The position numbers were made by a program, and so were the translations under genes. Shown here piece by piece: positions 43,546 through 50,943 of a stretch of 64,000 nucleotides of DNA. This stretch comes from Limnohabitans sp. Rim47. GTDB taxonomy: Bacteria; Pseudomonadota; Gammaproteobacteria; Burkholderiales; Burkholderiaceae_C. The stretch's first letter is position 1; every line of letters starts with the position of its first letter. The notes below the pieces were generated by a model that ran no database searches, was not told the DNA's origin, and saw nothing but the letters and a program-made list of their open reading frames with translations. Where the stretch lies: assembly GCF_001517545.1 (NCBI RefSeq), contig NZ_FBYA01000001.1:1009979-1073978 (forward strand), written 5' to 3'.

Positions 43546-46413
43546 TCACTTGGTCAGCACGAAGCCCTTGAGCTTCGAGAAGGCCGCTTCGATCAATGCT
43601 TTTTGCTGGTCCTGGTGCAGGTGTGAATAACCCACCGCTGGCGATGCAGACGCTGCGCGACCGGCATAGCCCAGTTTTTGACCTTCGAGCATGTTCTCGT
43701 GGATGTTGTGCTGAATGAAGAACCAGGCACCCTGGTTTTGTGGCTCGTCCTGGCACCACACGATGTCGGTGGCGTTGGGGTACTTCTTGATTTCGGCTGC
43801 GAAGGCCTTGTGTGGGAAGGGATAGAGCTGTTCCACGCGGATGATGGCGGTGTCGTCAGCGCCTTTGGCTTCACGCTGTTTGACCAGGTCGTAGTACACC
43901 TTGCCCGAGCAAGCGATCACGCGCTTGACCTTGTCGGCCTTGAGGGGCTTGTTCTCAGGGATCACGGTCTGGAAGCTGCCTTTGGTGAACTCGGACACCG
44001 GGGAAGTGGCGTCCTTGTTGCGCAACAGCGACTTGGGCGTGAAGATGACCAGTGGCTTGCGAATGTCGCGCACCATTTGGCGACGCAGCACATGGAAGAT
44101 CTGGCTGGCCGTGGTCGGCTGCACGATCTGCATGTTGGTGTCGGCAGCCAACTGCATGAAGCGCTCAACGCGTGCTGAGCTGTGCTCAGGGCCTTGGCCT
44201 TCGTAGCCGTGTGGCAGCATCAAGGTCAGGCCGTTGACACGGCCCCATTTGACTTCGCCAGAAGCAATGAACTGGTCGATCACGACCTGTGCGCCGTTGG
44301 CAAAGTCGCCAAACTGAGCTTCCCAGATCACCAAAGTGCTGGGGTCGTTGGAGGCATAACCGTATTCGAAACCCAACACGGCCTCTTCGGACAGGATCGA
44401 GTCGATCACGACAAACGGTGCCTGCTTGTCAGAGACGTTTTGCAGCGCAACGTAAGTGCCGGTGTCCCATTTTTCGCGCTTTTGGTCGTGAATCACGGCG
44501 TGGCGGTGCGTGAACGTGCCACGGCCACAGTCTTCGCCAGACAAACGCACGGGGTAGCCGCTGGCCACCAAGGATGCGAAAGCCATGTGCTCGCCCATGC
44601 CCCAGTCCACAGGCGTGTCGCCACGGCCCATGGCAGCGCGGTCGTCATAGACCTTCTTGACCAATTGGTGCGGTGTGACCGACTCTGGAATGGTGGTGAT
44701 CTTCTCGGCCAAACGCTTCCAGTCGGCCAGAAGGATGGAAGTGTCACCCGCGTCGGTCCACTTCTTGCCCATATACGGCGCCCAGTCCACGGTGAACTTG
44801 GTCTTGAAGTTGGTCAGAACAGGTTCGGTCGTGTTTTTACCAGCGTCCAATGCCGCACGGTAGGCCTTGGCCATGTCGTCGCCAATGGTCTCGCCCAAGC
44901 CTTGGGCAGACAGCTTGTCTGCAAACAACTTGCGGGTGCCAGGGTGTGTCGCGATCTTTTTGTACATCAGCGGCTGGGTCAAGGCAGGTGTGTCCTGCTC
45001 GTTGTGGCCCAGTTTGCGGAAACACACCACGTCCAACACGACATCCTTCTGGAATGTCATGCGGTATTCCAGCGCCAATTGCGTGGCCAGCACGACGGTC
45101 TCTGGATCGTCCGCGTTGACGTGCAGCACAGGTGCCTCGACCATCTTGACGATGTCGGTGCAGAACACGCTGGAGCGCATGTCGCGGGGGTCAGAGGTGG
45201 TGAAACCGATCTGGTTGTTGATGATGATGTGGACAGTGCCGCCTGTGGAGTAACCACGGGTTTGGGCCAAAGCCAAAGTTTCTTGGTTCACGCCTTGACC
45301 GCCGAAGGCCGAGTCACCGTGCACCAACACGGGCAGCACTTGCTTGCCCAGCGGGTCATCACGGCGGTCCATGCGGGCACGCACCGAGCCTTCCACCACG
45401 GGGTTGACGATTTCCAGGTGCGAGGGGTTGAAAGCCAGCGACAAGTGCACAGGGCCACCGGCGGTGTTCACGTCCGAGCTGAAGCCCTGGTGGTATTTCA
45501 CGTCACCGGCAGGCAGGTCTTCGGGGGCGGTGTGGTCGAACTCGGCAAACAGGTCCGCAGGCAATTTGCCCATGGTGTTGACCAGCACGTTCAAACGGCC
45601 ACGGTGGGCCATGCCAATCACCACTTCTTGCACGCCTTGTGCACCGGCTTGTTGGATCAGCTCGTCCATGGCGGCGATGAAGCTCTCGCCACCTTCGAGC
45701 GAGAAACGCTTTTGGCCGACGTATTTGGTGTGCAAATAACGCTCAAGGCCTTCGGCTGCGGTCAGGCGGTCGAGGATCTGCTTTTTCTTGTCAGAGCCAA
45801 AGCTCGGCTTGCTGCGGATGCTTTCGAGCTTTTGCTGCCACCAGCGCTTTTCAGCCTGCTCGGTGGTGTACATGTACTCGGCACCCAGCGTGCCGCAATA
45901 CGTCTCGCGCAGCGCATTGAGCAGCTCACGCAAAGACATGTTGTTTTTGCCGAAAAAGGTGTTGCTGGTGTCGAACACGGTTTCTTGGTCGGCGTCAGAA
46001 AAGCCGTAGAAAGCGGGATCGAGATCAGGAATGTTGGGGCGCTCGGTGCGCTTGAGCGGGTCAAGGTCAGCCCAGCGCTGGCCCACGTTGCGGTATGCGG
46101 CAATCAGCTGCTGAACAGCGGTGCGCTTGCGGCCCATCTCGACGTTTTCACTGGCCATGACCACTTTGGTGCCACCGGCTTTGGCGCGTTCGGCAAAAGC
46201 GTTGATGACGGGCAAATGGGGAACGTCTTTGGCGTTGGAGCCGTCCACTGCGGGAACGTGCTGGAGGGCATCAAAGTACTCGCGCCACGAGTCGGGCACG
46301 CTGCCTGGATTGGCCAAATAGTTTTCGTACATCTCCTCGACATAGGGGGTGTTGCCCCCGAAGAGATGGGTATTGCCTGAGTAGGCAGAGTAGACGGAAT
46401 TTGTCTCGCTCAT
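43546..46413 (-). CDS. sucA: 2-oxoglutarate dehydrogenase E1 component
   Basis: 955-residue thiamine diphosphate enzyme that decarboxylates 2-oxoglutarate and passes succinyl to E2. TPP region GDSAFGGQGVNQETL with NNQIGFTTSDPRDMR; N-terminal E2-binding segment YEEMYENY-type as VEEMYENYLANPGSVPDSW. Length is normal for the family. A GGAGG site lies ten bases upstream, preceded by a short hairpin. First gene of sucA-sucB-lpdA. Confidence 0.97.
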   Translation of the reverse strand: MSETNSVYSAYSGNTHLFGGNTPYVEEMYENYLANPGSVPDSWREYFDALQHVPAVDGSNAKDVPHLPVINAFAERAKAGGTKVVMASENVEMGRKRTAVQQLIAAYRNVGQRWADLDPLKRTERPNIPDLDPAFYGFSDADQETVFDTSNTFFGKNNMSLRELLNALRETYCGTLGAEYMYTTEQAEKRWWQQKLESIRSKPSFGSDKKKQILDRLTAAEGLERYLHTKYVGQKRFSLEGGESFIAAMDELIQQAGAQGVQEVVIGMAHRGRLNVLVNTMGKLPADLFAEFDHTAPEDLPAGDVKYHQGFSSDVNTAGGPVHLSLAFNPSHLEIVNPVVEGSVRARMDRRDDPLGKQVLPVLVHGDSAFGGQGVNQETLALAQTRGYSTGGTVHIIINNQIGFTTSDPRDMRSSVFCTDIVKMVEAPVLHVNADDPETVVLATQLALEYRMTFQKDVVLDVVCFRKLGHNEQDTPALTQPLMYKKIATHPGTRKLFADKLSAQGLGETIGDDMAKAYRAALDAGKNTTEPVLTNFKTKFTVDWAPYMGKKWTDAGDTSILLADWKRLAEKITTIPESVTPHQLVKKVYDDRAAMGRGDTPVDWGMGEHMAFASLVASGYPVRLSGEDCGRGTFTHRHAVIHDQKREKWDTGTYVALQNVSDKQAPFVVIDSILSEEAVLGFEYGYASNDPSTLVIWEAQFGDFANGAQVVIDQFIASGEVKWGRVNGLTLMLPHGYEGQGPEHSSARVERFMQLAADTNMQIVQPTTASQIFHVLRRQMVRDIRKPLVIFTPKSLLRNKDATSPVSEFTKGSFQTVIPENKPLKADKVKRVIACSGKVYYDLVKQREAKGADDTAIIRVEQLYPFPHKAFAAEIKKYPNATDIVWCQDEPQNQGAWFFIQHNIHENMLEGQKLGYAGRAASASPAVGYSHLHQDQQKALIEAAFSKLKGFVLTK

Positions 46414-46428
46414 ATTTCGCTGACCTCC

Positions 46429-46445
46429 GTTTCCCTCGGGGAAAC
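46429..46445 (-). promoter_or_regulatory. leader hairpin just upstream of the sucA RBS
   Basis: Perfect 7-base stem GTTTCCC/GGGAAAC with a 3-base loop ending next to the GGAGG site of sucA. In the mRNA it could affect ribosome access or stability. No function is proven. Confidence 0.4.
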
Positions 46446-46584
46446 ATTAGTTGGTTGAGATTTACCTTCCGCGACACGGCTGAACCGGTTGGCGGATGCG
46501 ACTGTGGCATGGGAAGGGCCTGAGTACAGCGCGCATTGTGCCATGGCTTGTCCGATGTCTAACTTACAGGCCCAAGAAGCATGG

Positions 46585-46614
46585 ATGAAAAAAGACCCCG
46601 CCAAGGGCGAGGTC
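46585..46614 (-). terminator. terminator downstream of prpE
   Basis: On the minus strand a 9-base stem (GACCTCGCC pairing with GGCGGGGTC, one mismatch) with a 3-base loop is followed by six T residues. It lies 8 bases after the prpE stop and separates prpE from sucA. Confidence 0.75.
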
Positions 46615-46622
46615 CAGTGTCA

Positions 46623-48521
46623 TCAAGTTTTGATCAGATCGACGATTTGCTGCAAGGCAGCGGGATCGTCCATGGTGGTCAAGTCACCAGGATCACGGCC
46701 TTCGGCCACGGCCTGAATGGCCCGGCGCAGCAGCTTGCCACTGCGGGTCTTGGGCAAAGCCGTGACAAACAGCACCCGCGAAGGCCGGGCCACCGCGCCC
46801 AGTTGCGAGTCAACCACTTTCATGACTTCGGCTTCGAACGTTTTGCGAGCTGCGGCGTCGGTCAGACCCGAAGTGTCCTTGGCGATGGCAAAAGCCATGG
46901 CCACTTGGCCCTTGAGCTGATCCGCCACACCGACCACCGCCACTTCGGCGATGTTGGGGTGGCTGGAAATGCTCTCTTCAATCTCGCGGGTGCCCAGGCG
47001 GTGGCCCGCGACGTTGATCACATCGTCGGTACGGCCCAAGATGAAAAAGTAGCCATCTTCGTCCCGCACCGCCCAGTCAAAGGTGCTGTACACCAGCTTG
47101 CCCGGCACGGTTTTCCAATAGGTTTTGACGAAGCGCTCGTCGTCGCCCCAGATGGTTTGCAGGTTGCCGGGTGGCAGTGGGCCTTCGATGGTCAACACGC
47201 CCTTTTGATTGGCGCCGGTCAGCTCTTCGCCGGTCTGATCGTCGACCAGCTTGACGTTGTAGCCATAAACGGCCTTGCCGGGCGAGCCAAACTTGCTTTC
47301 GGCTTTTTCGACGCCGTTGCAGATCGTCAAAATCGGCCAACCGGTTTCGGTCTGCCAGTAGTTGTCGATGATGGCCTTGCCGTTCAGGCCTTCAGAAATC
47401 CACTTGGCAGTGGGCTCGTCGAGCGGTTCACCGGCCAAGAACAGCGCTTGCAGGCTGGACAAATCGTATTTGGTCAGCAACGCGGGGTCTTGTTTTTTCA
47501 GCACACGGATGGCCGTGGGCGCGCTGAACATGACGTTGACCTTGTACTTTTCGACCAGGCTCCACCAGATACCGCCGTCGGGTCGGATGGGCAGGCCTTC
47601 GTACAAGATGGTGGCCATGCCGCCAATCAGTGGACCGTAAATGATGTAGCTGTGCCCCACCACCCAGCCGATGTCGCTGGTGCAGAAAAACGTGCCGCCG
47701 GGCTTGCCCTGGTAAATGTGAGGAATGCTGGATGCCAGTGCCACGGTGTAGCCACCCGTGTCGCGCTGCACGCCTTTGGGCTTGCCGGTCGTGCCCGATG
47801 TGTACAAGGTGTAACTGGGGTGAGTGGATTCAACCCACTCGCAAGGCACCACCGTGTCCATGTGCTTGGCGCGCTCGGTGGCGTAATCCACATCGCGACC
47901 GGCCACGGGGGTGAAAGCCACCAGTTGGCGGTCGACCATGATCACGTTGGCAGGCTTGTGGGCAGACAGCTTGATGGCTTCATCCAGCAGCGGCTTGTAA
48001 GGCACGCCTTTGCCGCCGCGCGAACCGGCATCGGCGCTGATGATGACTTTGGGCGAAGCATCTTCGATGCGGGTGGCCAGCGAATGCGAGGCAAAGCCGC
48101 CAAACACCACCGAGTGAATGGCCCCCAGACGGGCGCAGGCCAGCATGGCAAACGCCGCTTCCGCGATCATGGGCATGTAAATCAGCACACGGTCGCCCTT
48201 GACCACACCCAGGTCCTTCAAGATGGCCGCCATGCGTTGCACTTCGGCGTGCAGGTCGCGGTAGGTGTAGGTTTTTTCTTGATTTGTTTCGGTCGAGACA
48301 AAGATCAGCGCAGGCTGATCGGCACGCTCGGCCAAGTGGCGGTCTACCGCGTTGTGGCACAGGTTGGTTTCACCACCCACAAACCATTTGGCAAACGGCG
48401 GATTGCTGTAGTCGCAGATTTGCTGCGGCTGGACTTTCCAGTCCACCCGTTTGGCCTGCTCGGCCCAGAAGGCGTCGCGGTCGTTGATTGAACGTGCGTG
48501 AAAGTCAGCAAAGCTGCCCAT
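46623..48521 (-). CDS. prpE: propionate--CoA ligase
   Basis: 632-residue AMP-forming acyl-CoA synthetase, best matched to PrpE rather than Acs by the N-terminal ETNLCHNAVDRHL block and PALIFVSTETNQEKTYTY. AMP motif LYTSGTTGKPKGVQRDTGG and C-terminal acylation Lys in PKTRSGKLLRR. It activates propionate, possibly acetate. The start has AGGAGA five bases upstream. A terminator follows. No prpB/C/D genes are alongside. Confidence 0.92.
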   Translation of the reverse strand: MGSFADFHARSINDRDAFWAEQAKRVDWKVQPQQICDYSNPPFAKWFVGGETNLCHNAVDRHLAERADQPALIFVSTETNQEKTYTYRDLHAEVQRMAAILKDLGVVKGDRVLIYMPMIAEAAFAMLACARLGAIHSVVFGGFASHSLATRIEDASPKVIISADAGSRGGKGVPYKPLLDEAIKLSAHKPANVIMVDRQLVAFTPVAGRDVDYATERAKHMDTVVPCEWVESTHPSYTLYTSGTTGKPKGVQRDTGGYTVALASSIPHIYQGKPGGTFFCTSDIGWVVGHSYIIYGPLIGGMATILYEGLPIRPDGGIWWSLVEKYKVNVMFSAPTAIRVLKKQDPALLTKYDLSSLQALFLAGEPLDEPTAKWISEGLNGKAIIDNYWQTETGWPILTICNGVEKAESKFGSPGKAVYGYNVKLVDDQTGEELTGANQKGVLTIEGPLPPGNLQTIWGDDERFVKTYWKTVPGKLVYSTFDWAVRDEDGYFFILGRTDDVINVAGHRLGTREIEESISSHPNIAEVAVVGVADQLKGQVAMAFAIAKDTSGLTDAAARKTFEAEVMKVVDSQLGAVARPSRVLFVTALPKTRSGKLLRRAIQAVAEGRDPGDLTTMDDPAALQQIVDLIKT

Positions 48522-48592
48522 GAAAGTCTCCTGAATGCCTGCAAATTGAATTCCGGGAGGGTGCGACGCAAGCCGATCACCGCTCTTCTGAA

Positions 48593-48620
48593 TTCATAAT
48601 TATGGGCAGAGGACTTGCAA
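48593..48620 (-). promoter_or_regulatory. candidate promoter for prpE
   Basis: On the minus strand a -35-like TTGCAA (48615-48620) and a -10-like TATGAA (48593-48598) are 16 bases apart, about 70 bases upstream of the prpE ATG. Match to consensus is moderate only. Confidence 0.3.
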
Positions 48621-48695
48621 CAAGCTGACTTTAGGCCACGCAAGCCTCAGCGCACGGCCAGTTTCAATCCAGCAAACCGGCCCGCGCTGCAAGGA

Positions 48696-49301
48696 TCACT
48701 TGAACAGGCTTTGCAGCAGCTTGAAGTCGGGGTGCTCGGCTGTGCGGACCCACTCAAAAGCCACCATCTCGGCGGTCACCAGCTCAGCCCCTGCCCCGGC
48801 CAAACGGTCATACGCCGCATCGCGGTTGCGTTCGGTGCGCGAGCTGCAGGCGTCGGTCACGACCCAAACCTCAAACTCGTCTTCGAGCAGATCGAGCGCG
48901 GTCTGCATCAGGCAAATGTGGGCTTCACAGCCCGCCAGCACAATGGTTTTGCGCTCTTGAGCACCGGCTTGGGGCTTTTGCAAGTGGCGCGGCAAGCTGC
49001 GGGCGTTGCCACGCGGGGCCTGCACGGGTTCGGGCTGCAGCCATTCGCCCAAGCCCTCTTCGACCGCGCTGAACTGCATCTTGGCCAGCACTTGACGGCA
49101 GTGGCTGCGGATTTCGGGCGGCATCTCACCCAAACGTGACGGGTTTTGCTCGGTGCCCCAAGTGGGCACCGCAAGCGCTTGAGCCAAAGTGGCCAGTCGG
49201 GCGGCATTGGCCCAGACCGCATCGGCGTCCAGCATCACGGGTTTCAAACGGGCCTGGAAATCCACCAGCACCAATTGGCTTTCATCTGCATCCAACAACA
49301 T
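48696..49301 (-). CDS. isochorismatase-like cysteine hydrolase
   Basis: 201-residue member of the isochorismatase/nicotinamidase family. Triad residues are visible: Asp14 (LVLVDFQARL), Lys in LAKMQFSAVEE, and the nucleophile Cys in VLAGCEAHICLMQ. The start MLLDADESQ at 49301 is the usual family start; an ATG at 49355 would add 18 residues. Substrate unknown; YcaC-like hydrolases are the nearest reading. It precedes prpE on the same strand but 174 bases apart. Confidence 0.85.
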   Translation of the reverse strand: MLLDADESQLVLVDFQARLKPVMLDADAVWANAARLATLAQALAVPTWGTEQNPSRLGEMPPEIRSHCRQVLAKMQFSAVEEGLGEWLQPEPVQAPRGNARSLPRHLQKPQAGAQERKTIVLAGCEAHICLMQTALDLLEDEFEVWVVTDACSSRTERNRDAAYDRLAGAGAELVTAEMVAFEWVRTAEHPDFKLLQSLFK

Positions 49302-49391
49302 ATCGGCATTCCATTTTGTAATGGCCGTGATTGTCGCAGGAGGCAGGCCGGGCATCCGTTATGCTCAAACAAACCCCCAACCCCACAAAAA

Positions 49392-50099
49392 ATGAAAACA
49401 CAAATTGATCACCTGGTGGTGATGGCCTCAACGCTCGAAGCGGGCGTGCAATGGTGCGAAGAAACACTCGGCATCACGCCAGGCCCAGGCGGCGAACACG
49501 AAAAATACGGCACCCACAACCGCCTGTTCAAAATCGCTTCGCCCAAATTCCCCTTGGCTTACTTCGAAATCATCGCCATCAACCCGGCAGCGGTCATTCC
49601 CAAACGTTCGCAAGTACCGCGCTGGTTTGACATGGACAACAAAGCCTTACAAAAAGCGGCGGCAGAGCAGCCACGACTGGTTCACTTTGTGGCGAGCACC
49701 GACGATGTCAAGGCGGCCCGGCATGTGTTGCGCACCCAAGGCATCGAACGCGGCCAGGTGGTGCACGCCAGCCGCAAATCGAGCAAAGGCACGCTCAACT
49801 GGCAAATCACCGTGCGCGAAGACGGTGAACGGCTATTTGACGGCTGCATGCCCACCCTGATTCAGTGGGGCAAGCCCGATGCCACCGAACCGCTGCGCCT
49901 GCACCCGCGCAACAGCCTGCCCCGCTCGGGCGTGACCCTGCATAGCCTGGTCGTGAGCCACCCCAGCGCGGCCAAACTGCAAGCCGCTTATGAATCTCTT
50001 GGCCTGGAGGGCGTGGGCATCGAGACCGGCGCGGCCAACCTGGTGGCCACACTTCAGACCCCAAAAGGTCTGGTGCAGTTGCAAAGCCTCGGGGTTTAA
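49392..50099 (+). CDS. glyoxalase-like (VOC) domain protein
   Basis: 235-residue protein with a VOC-type fold, starting MKTQIDHLVVMASTLEAGV, then YGTHNRLFKIA, YFEIIAINPAA and, in the second half, LHSLVVSHPSAAKLQAAYES. This pattern fits the glyoxalase-like domain family (metal enzymes of varied function). It is divergent from the cysteine hydrolase. Its stop is directly followed by the broken ycaO remnant on the other strand. Substrate unknown. Confidence 0.78.
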   Translation: MKTQIDHLVVMASTLEAGVQWCEETLGITPGPGGEHEKYGTHNRLFKIASPKFPLAYFEIIAINPAAVIPKRSQVPRWFDMDNKALQKAAAEQPRLVHFVASTDDVKAARHVLRTQGIERGQVVHASRKSSKGTLNWQITVREDGERLFDGCMPTLIQWGKPDATEPLRLHPRNSLPRSGVTLHSLVVSHPSAAKLQAAYESLGLEGVGIETGAANLVATLQTPKGLVQLQSLGV

Positions 50100-50255
50100 G
50101 CGGTCGAACACAGGGACAGACCCAATGCCATCGCCCGGCTTGAGCCAGCTTTTTCCTGCGATGTGAAAGCCCAACGCTTGCAGCCAGGCCTGCATGCTCT
50201 GAATGGTGGATTCAAGTGGGGCCTTTTTGCCGAGCAACTCACTTTGCGGATTCAC
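50100..50255 (-). pseudogene. truncated N-terminal remnant of ycaO
   Basis: Read on the minus strand, this stretch encodes PQSELLGKKAPLESTIQ, then MQAWLQALGFHIAGKSWLKP, then GDGIGSVPVFDR. It parallels the N-terminus of YcaO (E. coli IPGKDAALEDSIARFQQ, then LGFQIEEASWLNP and WSVHIRD). The match stops after about 52 residues at base 50100, the base after the stop codon of the VOC gene; the rest of the roughly 580-residue protein is absent. The frame then runs on without homology inside the VOC gene. It is best explained as a deletion relic. A GTG at 50255 is a possible old start, though similarity may begin a little earlier. Confidence 0.6.
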
Positions 50256-50258
50256 GAA

Positions 50259-50286
50259 AAGTGCCTTGTTATAAGTGCCTTGTTTT
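50259..50286. repeat. 14-base tandem duplication over a stop codon
   Basis: Two near-identical 14-base units (AAGTGCCTTGTTAT and AAGTGCCTTGTTTT) lie head to tail. They cover the stop codon of the minus-strand gene at 50269-50781 and the upstream edge of the ycaO relic. Such a duplication is typical of slippage or a repair scar. Confidence 0.6.
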
Positions 50287-50781
50287 AAGGGAGCCCGGTT
50301 TGGCAAAGTCGGCGTCCACCCAAGCTTGGGCGCTTTGGCGGTTGAGTTTAAAACCGGCCTCGACCTTGATTTCTGCCAAAACGTCACCGCCATCGTCCTG
50401 CGCAGTCAGCGTCGCGTAGGGGCTGTCCTCGTCGGGCACGATGTCCAGCAACACCGTCACGCGGCCCATCTTCGGCCCTTGGCCGTTCACCGTCACAGAT
50501 TGGTGCAATTGGGCGTGCAGCTGTTGCTCACTGCGGCGCACAAATTCACTGGCCGTTTTCACCAGTGTGATGAAGGCATTGCCATCCAGCGGTTTGGGGT
50601 TCTTTTTGTCACGGCCCATAGTCCACGGGCCAATCAACGCCGCCTCGGACTCGCCATCTTTGTACATGGCCACCGCCCAACCGTCGTCATCGTCGTTTTT
50701 GATGATCTTGGCCGTCCATTTTTCATTTTGCCAAAGGCGAGGTTCCTGAAGCAGGGGCGTATCTTGGGTGTCGTCGGTCAT
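50269..50781 (-). CDS. conserved hypothetical protein
   Basis: 170 residues, soluble, acidic in parts. Segments: EKWTAKIIKNDDDDGWAVAM, ALIGPWTMGRDKKNPKPLDG, FITLVKTASEFVRRSEQQLH and RVTVLLDIVPDEDSPYATLT. No signal peptide or membrane helix. Codon usage resembles neighbouring genes. I do not recognise the family. It lies downstream of the recQ-like gene on the same strand (162 bases) and may share its transcript. Confidence 0.7.
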   Translation of the reverse strand: MTDDTQDTPLLQEPRLWQNEKWTAKIIKNDDDDGWAVAMYKDGESEAALIGPWTMGRDKKNPKPLDGNAFITLVKTASEFVRRSEQQLHAQLHQSVTVNGQGPKMGRVTVLLDIVPDEDSPYATLTAQDDGGDVLAEIKVEAGFKLNRQSAQAWVDADFAKPGSLKTRHL

Positions 50782-50943
50782 TGTGAAATTACAAAAAATT
50801 TGTGCTGATCATGCACCAAGGTGCACAGGTGTTCGGCACCTTCAAGCCTGAATTGTGCTGACTTGGCGCAGGCAGCCTATCGAGGCTAAAGCCCTCGACC
50901 GGCCGGATAGCACCATCAGAGACGCAAGAAACAGGTACAGCTT

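Noticed and set aside
44182..46380. 732-codon plus-strand frame opposite sucA
   Set aside because: Antisense shadow of sucA without protein-like features.
46581..48491. 636-codon plus-strand frame opposite prpE
   Set aside because: Antisense shadow of prpE; covers the prpE terminator.
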